DNA of 64,000 nt from the NCBI GenBank assembly GCA_950295325.1, contig OX485803.1, positions 71,191,554 through 71,255,553 on the forward strand. The letters are read 5' to 3'. The notes beneath the pieces are model-generated. The model had not been told where the DNA came from. It did no database searches and saw only the letters and a program-made list of their open reading frames with translations. This DNA is from Polytrichum commune (Eukaryota > Streptophyta > Polytrichopsida > Polytrichales > Polytrichaceae). Of the stretch, positions 20,489 to 34,429 are shown piece by piece. How positions within the stretch are numbered: position 1 is the first letter of the stretch; every line of letters starts with the position of its first letter. A program made the position numbers and the translations under genes.

Positions 20489-23400
20489 ATGGAGGGAGTT
20501 GGTGGAAGAGGGGATTCCTTCTCTGACGACATGGGCAACACCCAATCTCCGTCTGGGGATGAGCTAGACATTGTTGGGGAGGATAGTTTTGATGACAGTG
20601 CAGATGAAGGTGACTTGGGGAGTCCTTCGCCATCTGCCCCTTCTTGCCCCACTGTGGAATGTGCTGGGCTTTCACGAGCTTCATGGGTGAATTTGGATGT
20701 AGTACTTGTTAATGACAGTGGAGTTGCTGTGGCGGAGGGTATTTGTCGTAACACACATCCACAAGATTGCATTGATGAAAACCCCCTTGGCACCGAGGAC
20801 GTTGGAGTTGTTATATTGGAATCACTCGTACATTCCGAAGTTAATCCAACTCATAGGTTCTCGTTGCGAAGGTGGCCGTTGAGGAATGTGACAATTGATG
20901 GGATTAATTTGCATGAGCATGAGCGACGACACATCCAAATCCAAGAGGAGCTCCAAGCAAACATTCGGCCACGCAAAGGCCTACGGAAGTACGATACATT
21001 GGCACGTCCTATTCCGTCTGCAAATGAGTGTAAACGTCAAAGGTTGCTTTGTGAGGAGTCCATTAGAGAAGTTGCCACAAAGGATTGTTGTGTACATCGT
21101 TGTTGCCAATTGTTCCCAAGGGATAAATTGAAGGCCATCCGCGAGGAAATGTGGCTTGGAGATTTCCGTCTAAGATCCACCAAAAAGCTTGATGTCCATA
21201 GGGCGATACATGTGAACGGAGCGGGTCGCAAGGTCATCACCCTTGAGAGCATAGACGTGTGTTGTACGGCATGGTACACCATTCACGGTGTGTCGAAAGC
21301 GGAATTTTATAGACAAGCCGCGTATGCCAAGGAAGGCCGCCGGTCCCATCACCATGGGAATACGGGCTTAAAGAAACCAAGGGAAGCAACGAGACAAGCA
21401 ACCGCCACTCTGGCAACCATCATTGTCCCCCTTGCCGATGCAATGCCACACAAAACACGCACACTCGCAACCGGTGAAAAGGTTGTGGATAAGGTTCTTC
21501 CTACAGGCACGAAATGGAAAGACATATTGTTGGACGTAAACGCAGTTGGCGAGAAGGCTGGGTTGGACCCTATTTCGTTGTCGAAACTGAGTGCAATAAA
21601 AAAATCTCACTTTAGCGAATACATCACAAAAAGACGAGGCGACAAATTTGCGCGTTGTTCTAAATGCGAGAAGTTGAAACGCCTTCGAGATGCACACACG
21701 ATGGGGACAGAGTCCTATGCCGCACATCAAATGAACTATTTCAAGCATGTGAACATGCAAGAGGCACACCGTAATGATTACTACACAAATAGAGCTTTGT
21801 CCATCTCTAGGCCTTTGGAGGTCCTTACAATCATCCATGACAAAATGGACCATGCCAAAACAGCCTCACCATGTTTTGCAAATCGAATCAAAGCCACGGA
21901 CGGCCTTTTTAAGCTTTCTGTATCGGTTACAGGTGATTTCGATAACAATTGCATTGCATTACCTAAACACAAATTTGTGCTTTAGGTTTGTACTTGGGAC
22001 CATAGATGTACAGCAGGTGAATTTTTTGGTGTCATAGTTGAATATTAAACCATTGCGTTGGCTTTGCAGGGATGATTGCACATGGACATGGTGATGTCAA
22101 GTATGCTCATTATGCTCTTGATTTGTATCCGGCGGATTCAAACCACACGATAGGGTCATTTGCAAAGCTTTTACGTGATTTGGAGAAACCGCCGTCCTAT
22201 TCATCAAGATTGTTATTTGAAAACTCGGGATCAACACCTCTATATGAAGCGGTCTTGGATGGAAGAGATGTATGCGTGCACTCCTTGCCGGAGCCACCAA
22301 GTGAAGATGTGATTGCCAAGAATTTGCCCCCAACTCTGCGTGTCCAATTGGACAATTGTGCGAAGGACAATAAAAGTAGATATGTTTTTGCATATTGGTC
22401 GTTGTTGGTTGCAAAAGATATTTTCAAGGAGGTTTTTGTGTCCTTTCTATTGGTAGGCCACACGCACGACGATATCGATGCATCTTTTGGGCGGTGGAGC
22501 ATGAAGTTGCGCGAGGAGGATTTTCCAACAATCCCATTGTTGATGAAGTCGTACATGGATTTGGAGAACATTCCCGTCATCCCCCATATGATCGAGGAGG
22601 TTCCCGACTTCAAGGCATTTATAGAACCGTATATTCGAAGCGGAGCTCACCGATTGATCGGACATACGAAGGCACAACAATTTCGGTTCTACGTGCGTGA
22701 CGATGGTGTCCCCGCCATGCAATACAAGTTGTTGTGCACGTCACAAGACTGGAGCCCGCCGGAGGGTCTCCTTGTATGGCGTGTTGATGGGGAGGGAAGG
22801 ACGATGTTGCCTGACGGAGAGCCTAAGCCTTGCAAACCAATACCCATGAAGAATTTGGAGGACATTTGTAAAGGCATATCAGGCTTCATACAATATTGGG
22901 AGAGTTTGAGGGTAGCGGATGTTGGTGGATCGTGTTGGCTTCGTTACGGAAGTTGGATACAATATTGGACACGTGTTCGTGGCGCTTTGGCAAACCTTCA
23001 TCAAGATACACCCCTTACTTTAAGGCATGGGTTTTGGCCACAAACACGTGTCAATGTACAAGCTTCGGAGGCTAGTCTTTTGGGAAATGGAGAGGTTCGA
23101 GAGGAGTTTGATGTGGACGACCATTACGTGGGGCCTGCTAGTAGTCGTCCGCCACCATCTTTCCGCATTGCAGTGGATTGTCATGAAGGTTATATGCTCA
23201 TTTTGCGTCCTGGACATGAGACATATGCAAAGCCAGTGTGGGTGGCAAGAGCTTTGTCCAATCCAAATTTTGTAACTTCCAGCCCTCATTTTTGACAAAT
23301 ACAAGTAGAGTACTACCGACCGACAACACGGAATGAAGATGTTGTTCGGCATTATACAGGCTGGGATACAAACCAACACTTTCGGTGGAAGGTGGATTCT

Positions 23401-23556
23401 GAGCACGGTCCATCTTGGGTAGATACAGATTCCATATTCATAGCATGGAAACCACGGAAAAATCATAGTGGATCAGTGTCCATCCCTCAAAAGTACATAA
23501 CTTTTGCAAAAGACAACCTTGCTCGGATCGCAGAAGAAGCAACCCACGTTGAATGA
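20489..23556 (+). CDS. T1: DUF7869-like DDE-type transposase, late nonsense codon
   Basis: Two exons, 20489-21932 and 22070-23556, total 977 codons including the final stop. T3 gives 976 codons with the same intron position, which supports the model. The start ATG lies just after an acceptor. The N-terminus is acidic. CCVHRCCQLF and CSKCEKL...DAH look like zinc-binding stretches. Acidic triad candidates are MDHAKT (D about 454), QLDNCAKDN (D about 576) and GHTHDDIDASFGR (D about 615), fitting an RNase-H-fold integrase/transposase. This residue pattern is that of proteins labelled DUF7869 (label from memory). TGA at 23293-23295 replaces a His codon of T2/T3; 87 codons of homologous sequence follow, so the product would be 889 residues. 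The catalytic part is intact, so activity is possible. Confidence 0.7.
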
Positions 23557-24090
23557 GAAGTTGGTAAGATTGTGTTAGCATGATTATAGTGTAATATGTA
23601 ATTCGACAAATATATATTACTCATATGTGTGCTCCTCAAACTTGGGGCAAAGTTTGGGTAGAGCTTCTGAATGCTATATTGTTTGGGGTTGGATGAATAT
23701 CCATTTACTATATTTCAATGCAGTTGTGAAGTTCATTTTTTTATTAAGTTTGGGACTAAATTTTCCAGTGAAGAAAAATGCATTTATTGCATGTACTTTG
23801 TATGTTGCAATGTCTATATTTTATTGACCATGCTAATAATAGAAATCATTTTATATGTTTCTTGGGTGAAACTAGTTTGGAGTGCTCTACCCAAAGTGTT
23901 TTTGTTGATGAAGTTGATGTTGAGTGCTCTACCATATGTGCTTATGTACACACATAATAGATTTGGGATATTAGAACATATAATATATTTGAGATTGTTC
24001 GCAATATAGTTTCGGAACACGGAATGTTGTTTGATCCATATATTAATTTGAGACTAGAGAAAGTCTCAATTTAACGAATATAGTGTTCAA
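23557..24090 (+). other. 3' flank and terminus of T1
   Basis: Holds diverged P1-like pieces (GTTTGGGTAGAGC near 23651 and CTCTACCCAAAG near 23886). It ends with a hairpin (TTGAGACT, short loop, AGTCTCAA) followed by AATTTAACGAATATAGTGTT at about 24069-24088. The same hairpin-plus-tail ends T2 (27782-27825) and T3 (53655-53699), so it is probably the element terminus. I found no inverted counterpart (AACACTATATTCG) upstream. Confidence 0.55.
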
Positions 24091-27089
24091 TTGGTGTCGC
24101 CAATGCAGAGGATGATTTCATACCACCATGTGAGGCTTATTCGCGGGAACAATGGATCGATCTTGATGTTGTCATAATCAATGGATACAGCGTCCCCGTG
24201 GCCAATGGTGTTTGTAGGAACTCAAATCCTACGGACTGTATTGATGCAAATCCCCTTGGGGAGGAAGATGTTGGGGTGTGCATTTTGAACTCCTTACGTC
24301 CATTGGAAGTACCTCCTGGTTGGAGATTCTCTCTTCGTCGATGGCCGTTGCGAAGTGTTCTTTACGATGATGTCAGCTTGTGGAATCATGCCCGTCGTTT
24401 TGAGGAAATACAAAAGGCTTTGTTCGCCACAATGCGTCCTAGACAAGGTCGGCGTAAGTATGATTCCGTTCGCGTGCCCCGTGAACCCACGCAACGTCGT
24501 CGAGATCTAACATTGGGAAACACATCTATTAGGTCCGTAGCAACAAATGATTGTTGTGCAAAAATGTGTTGCCAACTATTTCCCCATGACAAAATCAAAT
24601 CTTTGAGACAAAAGATGTGGCTTGCGGACTTTCGTATGCGATCTGCAAAGAAACTTGAAGTCCATCGCAACATGCACTTTGATGCCGAAGGTCGTAAGGT
24701 TGTGACCTTGGAAAATATAGAGGTATGCTGCACGGCATGGTACATTATACATGCAGTTTCAAAGGCAAATTTTTATAGGTTCCGGAACTACTCGATGCAA
24801 GGACGGCGTTCTCGGTTCCATGGCAACTCTGGCACAAAGAAGCCCAGGGAGGCAACACTCCAAGCGGCTGCAACACTATCAACCATCATTATGCCATTAG
24901 CGGATGCGATGCCACACAAGACACGGACTCTGCCGTTGGGGGAAAAGGTTGTCCAGATGGTTTTGCCTACTGGGACAAAATGGAAGAACATACTTATGGA
25001 TGTTAATGAAGTTGGCGAAAAGGCTGGATGTGGGCCGATTTCGTTGTCAAAATTGAGTGTGATCAAGAATCAACAATTTGCAGAGTACATTATGAAGAGG
25101 CCTGGGGATAAGTTTGCGAGGTGTTCTGCTTGTGAGAAATACAAGGGCCTTCGAGATGCACATCCAATAGGGACTGAGTCGCACAATAGACATCAACGGA
25201 AATACATTGAGCATGTCAACAACCAAGAGGCACACCGTCAAGACTACTACAAGAATCGCGCATTATCGATAATGAGGCCAAATGAGGTTTTGACAATCAT
25301 TCATGACAAAATGGACCATGCGAAGACTGCGTGCCCTTGTTATGCGCGGAAAATAAAGGCTACAGATGGATATTTCAAGCTCCCAATATCTGTCACAGGT
25401 TCGTTGGTTTTCACATTTTTTTTACGAACCCACATACTCATCGTTAAGAGTTACGGATGTACATCCGTAAGTGTTTGTTTATTTTCTTGGCCTGCTTGCG
25501 GAAAAATTGAATTTCCTTATCATAAATGATATTGGAATGTACTTCTCATTTGTATGTGTTAATTCAGGTATGATCGCACATGGCCATGTGGACGTCAAGT
25601 ATGCACATTATGGCTTGGATTTCTATCCAGGCGACGCCAATCATACCGTAGGGTCTTTTGCAAAACTTCTACGAGATCTTGAGAGTCCGCCAACATCATC
25701 CTCTCGCGCACTTTTTGTTGGATGTGGAACAACACCGATTTATGAGGTTGTGCTAGAGGGGAAAGAAGTATGTCTATCGTCACTGCAAGAACCGCCTGAA
25801 CAACCCGTTCTTGCTAAACATTTGCCTCCAACTCTACATGTGCAACTAGACAATTGTGCCAAAGACAACAAATGTCGATACGTGTTTTGTTTTTGGTCAT
25901 TGCTCGTAGCCAAGGGCATTTTCAAAGAAGTGTTTGTGTATTTTTTGATGGTTGGCCACACGCATGATGACATTGACGCTTCATTTGGACGTTAGAGTAT
26001 GAAGTTGCACGAGGAGGATTTTCCGACGATTCCTCTTTTCATGAAATCATACATGGATTTGGATAATGTGCCAGTCATCCCGCATTTGATTGAAGAAGTG
26101 TCCGATTTCAAAGCGTTTATCAAACCATTCATTCTTAAGGGAGGTGACCGCTTAGTGGGCCATACCAAGGCTCAACAATTCCGATTCTATATGCGTGATG
26201 ATGGTCTGCCGGCCATGCAATTCAAAGTTTTGTGCACTTCCCCGGATTGGCGTCCAGAGGAAGGGATACTCGTATGGCGCCAAAATGAAGAGGGCAAATG
26301 TATGCTACATGATGGGGAGCCGAAGCCTTGCAAACCCAACCCCATGAGGAATGGACCAGAAATCATCATAGGTATATCCGGATTCATCGAGTATTGGAAA
26401 GAATTGTGCGAGGAAGACATCACAAGGCGTGTTCGGGATACCTACGAACCATTGATTGCGTATTGGGATCGCATTCGCTCAGCATTGCTAGCACCCGATA
26501 TCGATACACATTCATGTTTGACACAAGGTTTTTGGCCACAAAGCCGAGTGACAATCGTGGAATCTGAGGCCATGTTCTTCGACAATGGGGACATCCGTGA
26601 AGAGTTCGCAGCGGACGACCATTATGTTGGCCCAGCTCGTAATCGTCCGGCTCCATCATTTCGTGTGGTTGTTGATTGCTACGAAGGGTAAATGATCCTC
26701 GTACGTCCTAGAGATGAGGAGCACCCTAAACCGATTTGGTTGGTAAAAACATTGTCATCACCAAATTTTGTTCCAACTAGCCCAAATTTTCATCAAATTG
26801 AGGTGGAATATTGCCGTCCTAGCACCAAAGATCAAAATGTGCTCCGCACATATTTAGGGTGGGACACAAAAAAGGTTTCAAATGGACAATGGACTCAGCA
26901 TACGAACCAATATGGATAAACACAGATACCATACTTTGTGCTTGGAAACCACGTAAAGGTTCCAAATCAGAGACAATGACCATCCCCCAAAAACATATAG
27001 ATTTTGCCAAAGACAACTTGGCACGTATTGCTGCTGCAGAAAACGATGTCGAGAATGGAAATGAAGCTGAAGATGAAGATGGAGAATGA
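24091..27089 (+). pseudogene. T2: 5'-truncated DUF7869-like transposase
   Basis: Begins inside the coding sequence (…GVANAEDDF) directly after the T1 terminus, so promoter, leader and the first ~30 codons are missing. Exons are 24091-25398 and 25568-27089, with the intron at the same place as in T1. Lesions: TAG at 25993-25995 where T1 has Trp in GRWSMKL, TAA at 26689-26691 (Tyr in T3), and a 1-bp deletion near 26873. The intron holds a perfect 20-bp P2-type palindrome (25451-25470). Very close to T3, clearly diverged from T1. Confidence 0.8.
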
Positions 27090-27825
27090 TATTGACGTAG
27101 GCTTGGACCACAATTATTTGAAATGTGTCTTGGTTTTTCATGAAATATATGACATTGGGGTCGAATACTATATTAGACACATTTTATAGCAATTTTATAT
27201 ATTACAATTATATATCATGATTGTATTGATTTACGGATGTGGAATCCAACTTCACATGCACTATCAAATGTTTTTTATACGTTTGTGTTTTTTATATGTT
27301 TGTGTTTTTTATATGATTGTGTTTTTTATATGATTGTGTTTTTTATATGTTTGTGTTTTTATATGTTTACGGATGTGGAGTCCAAACTATATAATTATAT
27401 TGCAGATGCTAATTTGCAATTTCTTATACACACTGTCAAATTATTTTAATATTGTTGCGTTTGGGATGTGCCGTTCAATTCACCCACAATTGGCTAAGAT
27501 GTTATGTTTGGGATACGCATCCAAGAGTCCCTAGATATAAAATCAGATGGCTATTTATAGATTCGTTAATTTTGTTCAATACAAAATCAAAAATACAAAA
27601 TAATTGTGAATTTGTGATATTGGAATATTGTGTTGGCGTAATTTTGATTATCCCCCAAATAATTACTATATTTAGAAACATATATATTCATCACATATGG
27701 ATCTTTTGAACATTATGTTGCCATTGTTCCCCATGTTCCCTACGTTCACAATATTCGCATCCGAAACTACGGGTCCAATTTATTTTGAGACTTTCCAAAG
27801 TCTCCAATTAACGAATATAGTGTTA
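27090..27825 (+). other. 3' flank and terminus of T2
   Basis: Contains a short tandem run of TTTTTTATATGTTTGTG-type units at 27270-27366 and ACGGATGTGGA pieces resembling P2 half-dyads, then the element-end hairpin GAGACTTTCCAAAGTCTC and tail ending at about 27825. The repeat array of gene C begins immediately after. Confidence 0.55.
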
Positions 27826-30800
27826 TGTGATACAATCAGAGTTAGGGTAATGTGATATAAGGTTAGATATTTCTGAAATTTCAGGGCCGAGATGAGTGTC
27901 TCGGTCCCGAGACAGTTTAGCTGGTATTCAAACTATACTGTCACAATCATAGTTGATTTTGATATCTACATATGCATTATACAAGTGTTATCTGATATGA
28001 GGTCATTTATGTGAGTCTCAAGTGTAATCTGATATGAGGTTATATATGTGGGTGTGAAGTGTAATCTGATATGAGGTTTCCTATGTGGGTCACAAGTGTA
28101 ATCTGATATAGGTTAAGTTAGCAATGTTGGGTTGTAGTGTAATCTGATCTAAGCTAAGTAAGTGAAATATTATACAATCAGAGTTAGGGTAATGTGCTAT
28201 AAGGTTAGATATTTCTGAAATTCCAGGGCCGAGATGAGTGTTAGATGTGTAATCTGATATGATGTTAGTATGCACTTTGAGGTATTAATGTAATCTGACA
28301 TGAGGTTAGAAATTTGTGTTATATGTGAAATCTGATGTAACCCCTACTTATGTTTGTATTAAGGGTTATATGTGAAATCTGATATGAGGCTTAGTTAGTC
28401 AATTAAGCTTAGATAAGCTTAGATAGTCAAATATAAGATATGCTTAGTTATTGACATCTAATATAATCTTAGTGAGGGTAGTCTGACATTATTTAGTTAG
28501 TGTAACCTGAAATAATCTGAGTTTGGGCCGAGGTTAAGTATCTGTAGTTTAATTTTATTATCTGAAGTTAGTATCTGAAATATATGAGGTATCTGAAGTA
28601 TCTGAAGTTTAACCTTACTATCTGAAATTTCTGAAATTTACAGGTCCTAGTTTGAGGGTCCGAGACACTCTTTATGGTTTAAGGGTTCCAGGGCCTAGTT
28701 TGTGTGTCTCGGTCCCGAGACACTTTTTCTGGTAAAGGGTTCCAGGGCCTAGTATGAGTGTCTCGGTCCCGAGACACATTTCTGTTCCCGACACACAGTT
28801 CTGAATTTCCAGGGTATAAGCTTAGTGGGTTATCTGATATGAGGTCATATATGTGTTATCTGATACGAGGTCATATATGTGGGTCTCAAGTGTAATCTTA
28901 TATGAGGTTATATATGTGGGTGTGAAGTGTAATCTGATATGAGGTTTCTTATGTGGGTCACAAGTGTAATCTGATATACGTTAAGTTAGCAATGTTGGGT
29001 TGTAGTGTAATCTGATCTAAGCTAAGTTAGTGAAATGTGATACAAGCAGAGATAGGGTAATGTGATATAAGGTTAGATATTTCTGAAATTTCAGGGCCAA
29101 GATGAGTGTCTCGGTCCCGAGACAGTTTAGCTGGTATTCTAACTATACTGTCACAATCATAGTTGATTTTGATATCTAGATATGTTTTATACAAGTGTTA
29201 TCTGATATGAGGTCATATATGTGGGTCTCAAGTGTAATCTGATATGAGGATATATATGTGGGTGTGAAGTGTAATCTGATATGAGGTTATATATGTGGGT
29301 CACAAGTGTAATATGATTTGAGGTTTCTTGTGTGGGTCAGAAGTGTAATCTGATTTGAGGTTTCTTCTGTGGGTCACAAGTGTAATCTGATATAGGTTAA
29401 GTTAGCAATGTTGGGTAGTAGTGTAATCTGATCTAAGCTAAGAAAGTGAAATGTTATACAATCAGAGTTAGGGTAATGTGATATAATGTTAGATATTTCT
29501 GAAATTTCAGGGCCGAGATGAGTGTCTCGGTCCCGAGACGGTTTAGCTGGTATTCAAACTATACTGTCACAATCATAGTTGATTTTGATATCTAGATATG
29601 CTTTATACAAGTGTTATCTGATATGAGGTCATTTATGTGAGTCTCAAGTGTAATCTGATATGAGGTTATATATGTGGGTGTGAAGTGTAATCTGATATGA
29701 GGTTATATATGTGGGTATGAAGTGTAATCTGATATGAGGTTATATATGTGGGTCTCTTGTGTAATCTGATATGAGGTTATATATGTGGGTCTCTTGTGTA
29801 ATCTGATATGAGGTTATATATGTGGGTCTCTTGTGTAATCTGATATGAGGTTATATATGTGGGTCTCTTGTGTAATCTGATTTGAGGTTTCTTATGTGGG
29901 TCACAAGTGTAATATGATATAGGTTAAGTTAGCAATGTTGGGTAGTAGTGTAATCTGATCTAAGCTAAATAAGTGAAATGTGATACAATCAGAGTTAGGG
30001 TAATGTGATATAATGTTAAATATTTCTGAAATTTCACGGCCGAGATGAGTGTCTCGGTCCCGAGACAGTTTAGCTGGTATTCAAACTATACTGTTACAAT
30101 CATAGTTGATTTTGATATCTAGATATGCTTTTTACAAGTGTTATTTGATATGAGGTTATATATGTGGGTCTCTTGTGTAATATGATATGAGGTTATATAT
30201 GTGGGTCTGTTGTGTAATCTGATATGAGGTTATATATGTGGGTCACAAGTGTAATCTGATTTGAGGTTTCTTATGTGGGTCACAAGTGTAATCTAATATA
30301 GGTTAAGTTAGCAATGTTGGGTAGTAGTGTAATCTGATCTAAGCTAAGTTAGTGAAATGTGATACAATCAGAGTTAGGGTAATGTGATATAAGGTTAGAT
30401 ATTTCTGAAATTTAAGGGCCGAGATGAGTGTCTCGGTCCAGAGACAGTTTAGCTGGTATTCAAACTATACTGTTACAATCATAGTTGATTTTGATATCTA
30501 GATATGCATTATACAAGTGTTATCTGATATGAGGTCATATATGTGGGTCTCAAGTGTAATCTGATATGAGGTTATATATGTGGGTGGGAAGTGTAATCTG
30601 ATATGAGGTTTCCTATGTGGGTCAAAAGTGTAATCTGATATAGGTTAAGTTAGCAATGTTGGGTTGTAGTGTGATCTGATCTAAGCTAAGTAAGTGAAAT
30701 GTTATACAATCAGAGTTAGGGTAATGTGCTATAAGGTTAGATATTTCTGAAATTCCAGGGCCGAGATGAGTGTTAGATGTGTAATCTGATACGATGTTAG

Positions 30801-32470
30801 TATGCACTTTGAGGTATTAATGTAATCAGAGATGAGGTTAGAAATTTGTGTTATATATGAAATCTGATGTAGCCCCTACTTATGTTTGTATCAAGAATTA
30901 TATGTGAAATCTGATATGAGGCTTAGTTAGTCAATTAAGCTTAGATAAGTTTAGATAGTCAAATATAAGATATGCTTAGTTATTGACATCTAATATAATC
31001 TTAGTGAGGGTAGTTTGACATTATTTAGTTAGTGTAACCTGAAATAATATGAGTTTGGGCCGAGGTTAAGTATCTGTAGTTTAACATTATTATCTGAAGT
31101 TAGTATCTGAAATTTATGAGGTATCTGAAGTATCTGAAGTTTAACCTTACTATCTGAAATTTCTGAAATTTCCAGGTCCTAGTTTGAGGTTTCTTATGTG
31201 GGTCACAAGTGTAATCTGATATAGGTTAAGTTAGCAATGTTGGGTTGTAGTGTAATCTGATCTAAGGTAAGTAAGTGAAATGTGATACAATCACAGTTAG
31301 TGTAATGTGATATAAGGTTAGATATTTCTGAAATTCCAGGGCCGAGATGAGTGTCTCGGTCCGGAGACATATTTTCTGGTCACAATCATTGTTCATTTTG
31401 ATATCTAGATGTGCCTAGTTAAGGTTGAGATAAGGTTGAATTTGGGTATTGTAAAGGTAAACTGATTTGAGGTTAGATATCTAGGTTAGATTTGTGTGTT
31501 TGTAAGGTCAATGTGATATGAAGTTAGCTAGCAATGTGAGGTAAGAGGTTGAGTTATGAGGTTGAAATATAGTGCCGAATTCAACTGTCTCGGTCCCGAG
31601 ACATTATATTAGCCTACCAATATCTACCACCATGTTATTTATGACTTGTAACATGGAATGAGTGTAAACTTATAAAGGTAGTTATGAAGTTGAATACTAT
31701 TCTATAAATCAAGTGTCTCGGTCCCGAGACTCTATTTGAACCTCCCAAACTCTACAACCTGACTATGAGTTTAGGAGATATAAGTGTAATCTGATAGGTG
31801 CGTAATATGATCTAACTTTAATGATTGTTAGTTCTGAAACTGATTTTTAGAGTTGATTTCTAGTGTCTCGGTGCCGATACACTATTTCACCATATCAAAT
31901 TCTGGCACATCACGCTGAGTGTAGCTTTAATCTGATATATGTACAAGGATAAGTGCCAAGTTATAGTGTCTCGGTGCCGAGACACTCTTTGAGCCTATCT
32001 GATTTCTTACTTAGTGTGAGTGTCTCTGTGCCGAGACACTGTTTGAAACACTGAAACTCTAATACCTCAATCTGAAATTTAATGTAATCCGATATAACGT
32101 AAACCAATATATGTGTAATCTGATCTAAGTGTAAGTGTAGGTAGTTATGATTTTGAATTTGAGAGTTGATTTATGGTTGTCTCGGTCCCGAGACTGAATT
32201 TTAGCCTATCAAACTATACTACCTCAGTATGAAATAAGAGTTATATTGTAATCTGATGTATGTGTAATCTGATCTAAGTGTAAGTGTAGGTATTTATGAT
32301 TTTGAATTTGAGAGTTGATTTCTGGTTGTCTCGGTCCCGAGACTGAATGGTAGCCTTTCCAGCTCTAATTCCCCAGTCTGAAATAAGAGTTATATTGTAA
32401 TCTGAGATATGTGTAATCTATTATATTTTATTTTCATGCTCTCTCCTAGATTAACTAGTGCATATATTTT
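27826..32470 (+). repeat. Large tandem array with P3 dyads in the leader of gene C
   Basis: Repeats of roughly 350-550 bp, each with GGGCCGAGATGAGTGTC leading into a P3 dyad: arm GTGTCTCGG, two bases (TC, or TG further 3'), then the reverse complement. Clear dyads include those starting near 27896, 28706, 28757, 29105, 29522, 30048, 31585, 31711, 31966 (perfect arms), 32175 and 32325. Nested within are 35-41-bp units of the GTAATCTGATATGAGGTTATATATGTGGGTC type. The array ends at the acceptor TTTTGCAG (to 32474) before the gene C start, so most of it should lie in a leader intron. Confidence 0.85.
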
Positions 32471-32489
32471 GCAGGTAGAGAACAACGCA

Positions 32490-34397
32490 ATGGAGGATGG
32501 AGAAGGGCTTGGAGAGAGAGATCCTGCTCTTTCTTTGTTTTCTCTAGACTATTCTGAAGAGTGTCAGGATGAGGAAGAAGAAGGGCCTGGAGATAGAGAT
32601 CAATATGAAGGGGATGAGGATGATATCAAGACCCGACAGAAACTTAACTCCATAGCCACGATTTCACGACTGAGAGTCCAACCCTTAAGTTCATCTAGGT
32701 TTCCGATTCTTTTGTGTAGAATGGTGGCCATGCCCATGGTGAGGCCAACTCTCACAAGCGATCTTGCTAAGTTGGAGCAGGAGTTTGTGCATGGGTATAG
32801 AGAGGGTGCATCGGTCTTTTATGTGACAGTGACCAATGAAGAAGGAAAAACACAGGAGGTTACTGAGGCTGACAAGGCATCTTGGGATCCGATTTGGAGA
32901 GCCAAGAATGAGGAGTTCAACTCATTCCTTCTGTCAGTTCCGGAATTAGCCGGTTTTACGAATTTGTGGTTTTTTGTGTGTGACGGGAACCACAGGCGGC
33001 AGGCCTGGTTGAATCATATTGAACGACTTCATAAAACAGATGAGGCCTGGCATTTTCTTGTGGATAGCATCCTCCTGGACACCAAGGGTAAAATCGGTAT
33101 TGTTATGCAAGTTATGCACAACATAAACAAGTAAGTTTTGGGGATCCATTTTGCAAATCCATTTCATTTATGTACGTATATTATAGTCTTCTTGTGTTTA
33201 ATCTATCGTTTTTGCTTGTAGACATACGGAAGACTCTCACGTGAAGACAAACACAGTTCACACTTTATTCAGAGTGCAAAAGTATGGACTTATGCCTCTT
33301 GAACAATACAAAGAAATTTTGACCCCCTCTGATATTAAAAGATGCCAGAAATCTCAAACTTCGAAGAAGACGTGGTATTCATTAAATCTACATGTATTCA
33401 CGAGCTTCATCTTCCAGGTATGATGTGATGTTCCTGCTTGATGATGTAATTACTCTGATGTCAATTTCCATTCAACATTTTGTATTTGTAATTGCTGTTC
33501 AAACATAGTTTTCTAAACTAACTATGATAATCCCTTTGCAGCACGAACTGGCACTTGCTGCAGATGAGGGTGTTCTTCAACTTCTTGAGCAAACGGATGG
33601 AGAGGTCTCCGCTGCTGAAAAAACAGCGGCGATAAAGGTCGCAACTTCATAAGAAAATGTCAAAACTAGTCTGTGTGGCAAACCCGGCTTTGACAGATGG
33701 ATGGCTTCGGGAGGTATGTCCACAACTTTAAAATCCATTCTACATTTTCCAATATACTCATAAACTCCATGGTCTTAACATATTTCTGTATGGTTGATAG
33801 ATTGCGCGTCACTATACTCTTAATTCAATTGCCCCCGAGCTCAACTTAGAGAAATTGCAGTTGATCGCTACTGCAAAGGCATCACCCGCTTCAAAAATCA
33901 AATGGTTGGAATATTTCAATTCCTCTTTGTCAACACGTGAGGCTCGCAAACTGCCAACCAAGCCAGCCAATGAGGACAAATTGCAGGCATTCCTAGCCAA
34001 AGCATGTTTTTGGGAAGGAGTGAGTAAACAACCCCCTATGTGCCCTTTATTTCTGTGCTCCTTGATTTGATCACATGCATTAAATGGTCTTCAATTTGGT
34101 TTCACGTTTTTTTCAATATATGTGGGAAATTCTTGTTCTTATATTCTCTCTATATCTATAGATATCCGATCAGGCTTGCATTATATTTGAAGATATTTTG
34201 CGCCAAGACAGACTTGCTATCAACTTTGCAATACCCAGTGAGCCCTTGACCTTGGCCGCATACATCGAGGACTGTAGAATGAAATTATGGGACAACGCTT
34301 TCCCTACATTCTTCCGAGGGCAGGAGGCCTTTAACAAAACTCACGAATTTGAGGGATTTAATGGGACAGACTTGATTGTCCGAAAAGTTATCTTTCG
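32490..34397 (+). pseudogene. Gene C: ParB-like protein, 3' end lost and frame broken
   Basis: ATG at 32490 follows an acceptor at 32473-32474. Exons 32490-33130, 33222-33417, 33542-33713, 33801-34019 and 34162-34397 all have GT...AG borders. The N-terminus is acidic. Then comes FPILLCRMVAMPMVRP and, near residue 165, FFVCDGNHRRQAW: spacing and wording fit a ParB/Srx-like domain (DGNHR box) better than in A and B. Later exons are helical, ending DLIVRKVIFR at a donor. Exon 3 needs a 1-bp shift near 33651, because the frame otherwise meets TAA. No further exon is found before LTR R3 at 36406, so any methyltransferase part has been lost. Flanked on both sides by P3 arrays. Confidence 0.55.
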
Positions 34398-34429
34398 GTG
34401 AGTTCTCTCCTTTCATGATACAGTTTTAT

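Noticed and set aside
24049-27825. Helitron ends
   Set aside because: There is a 3' hairpin, but no CTRR end, no TC start and no Rep/helicase protein; the protein is DDE-like.
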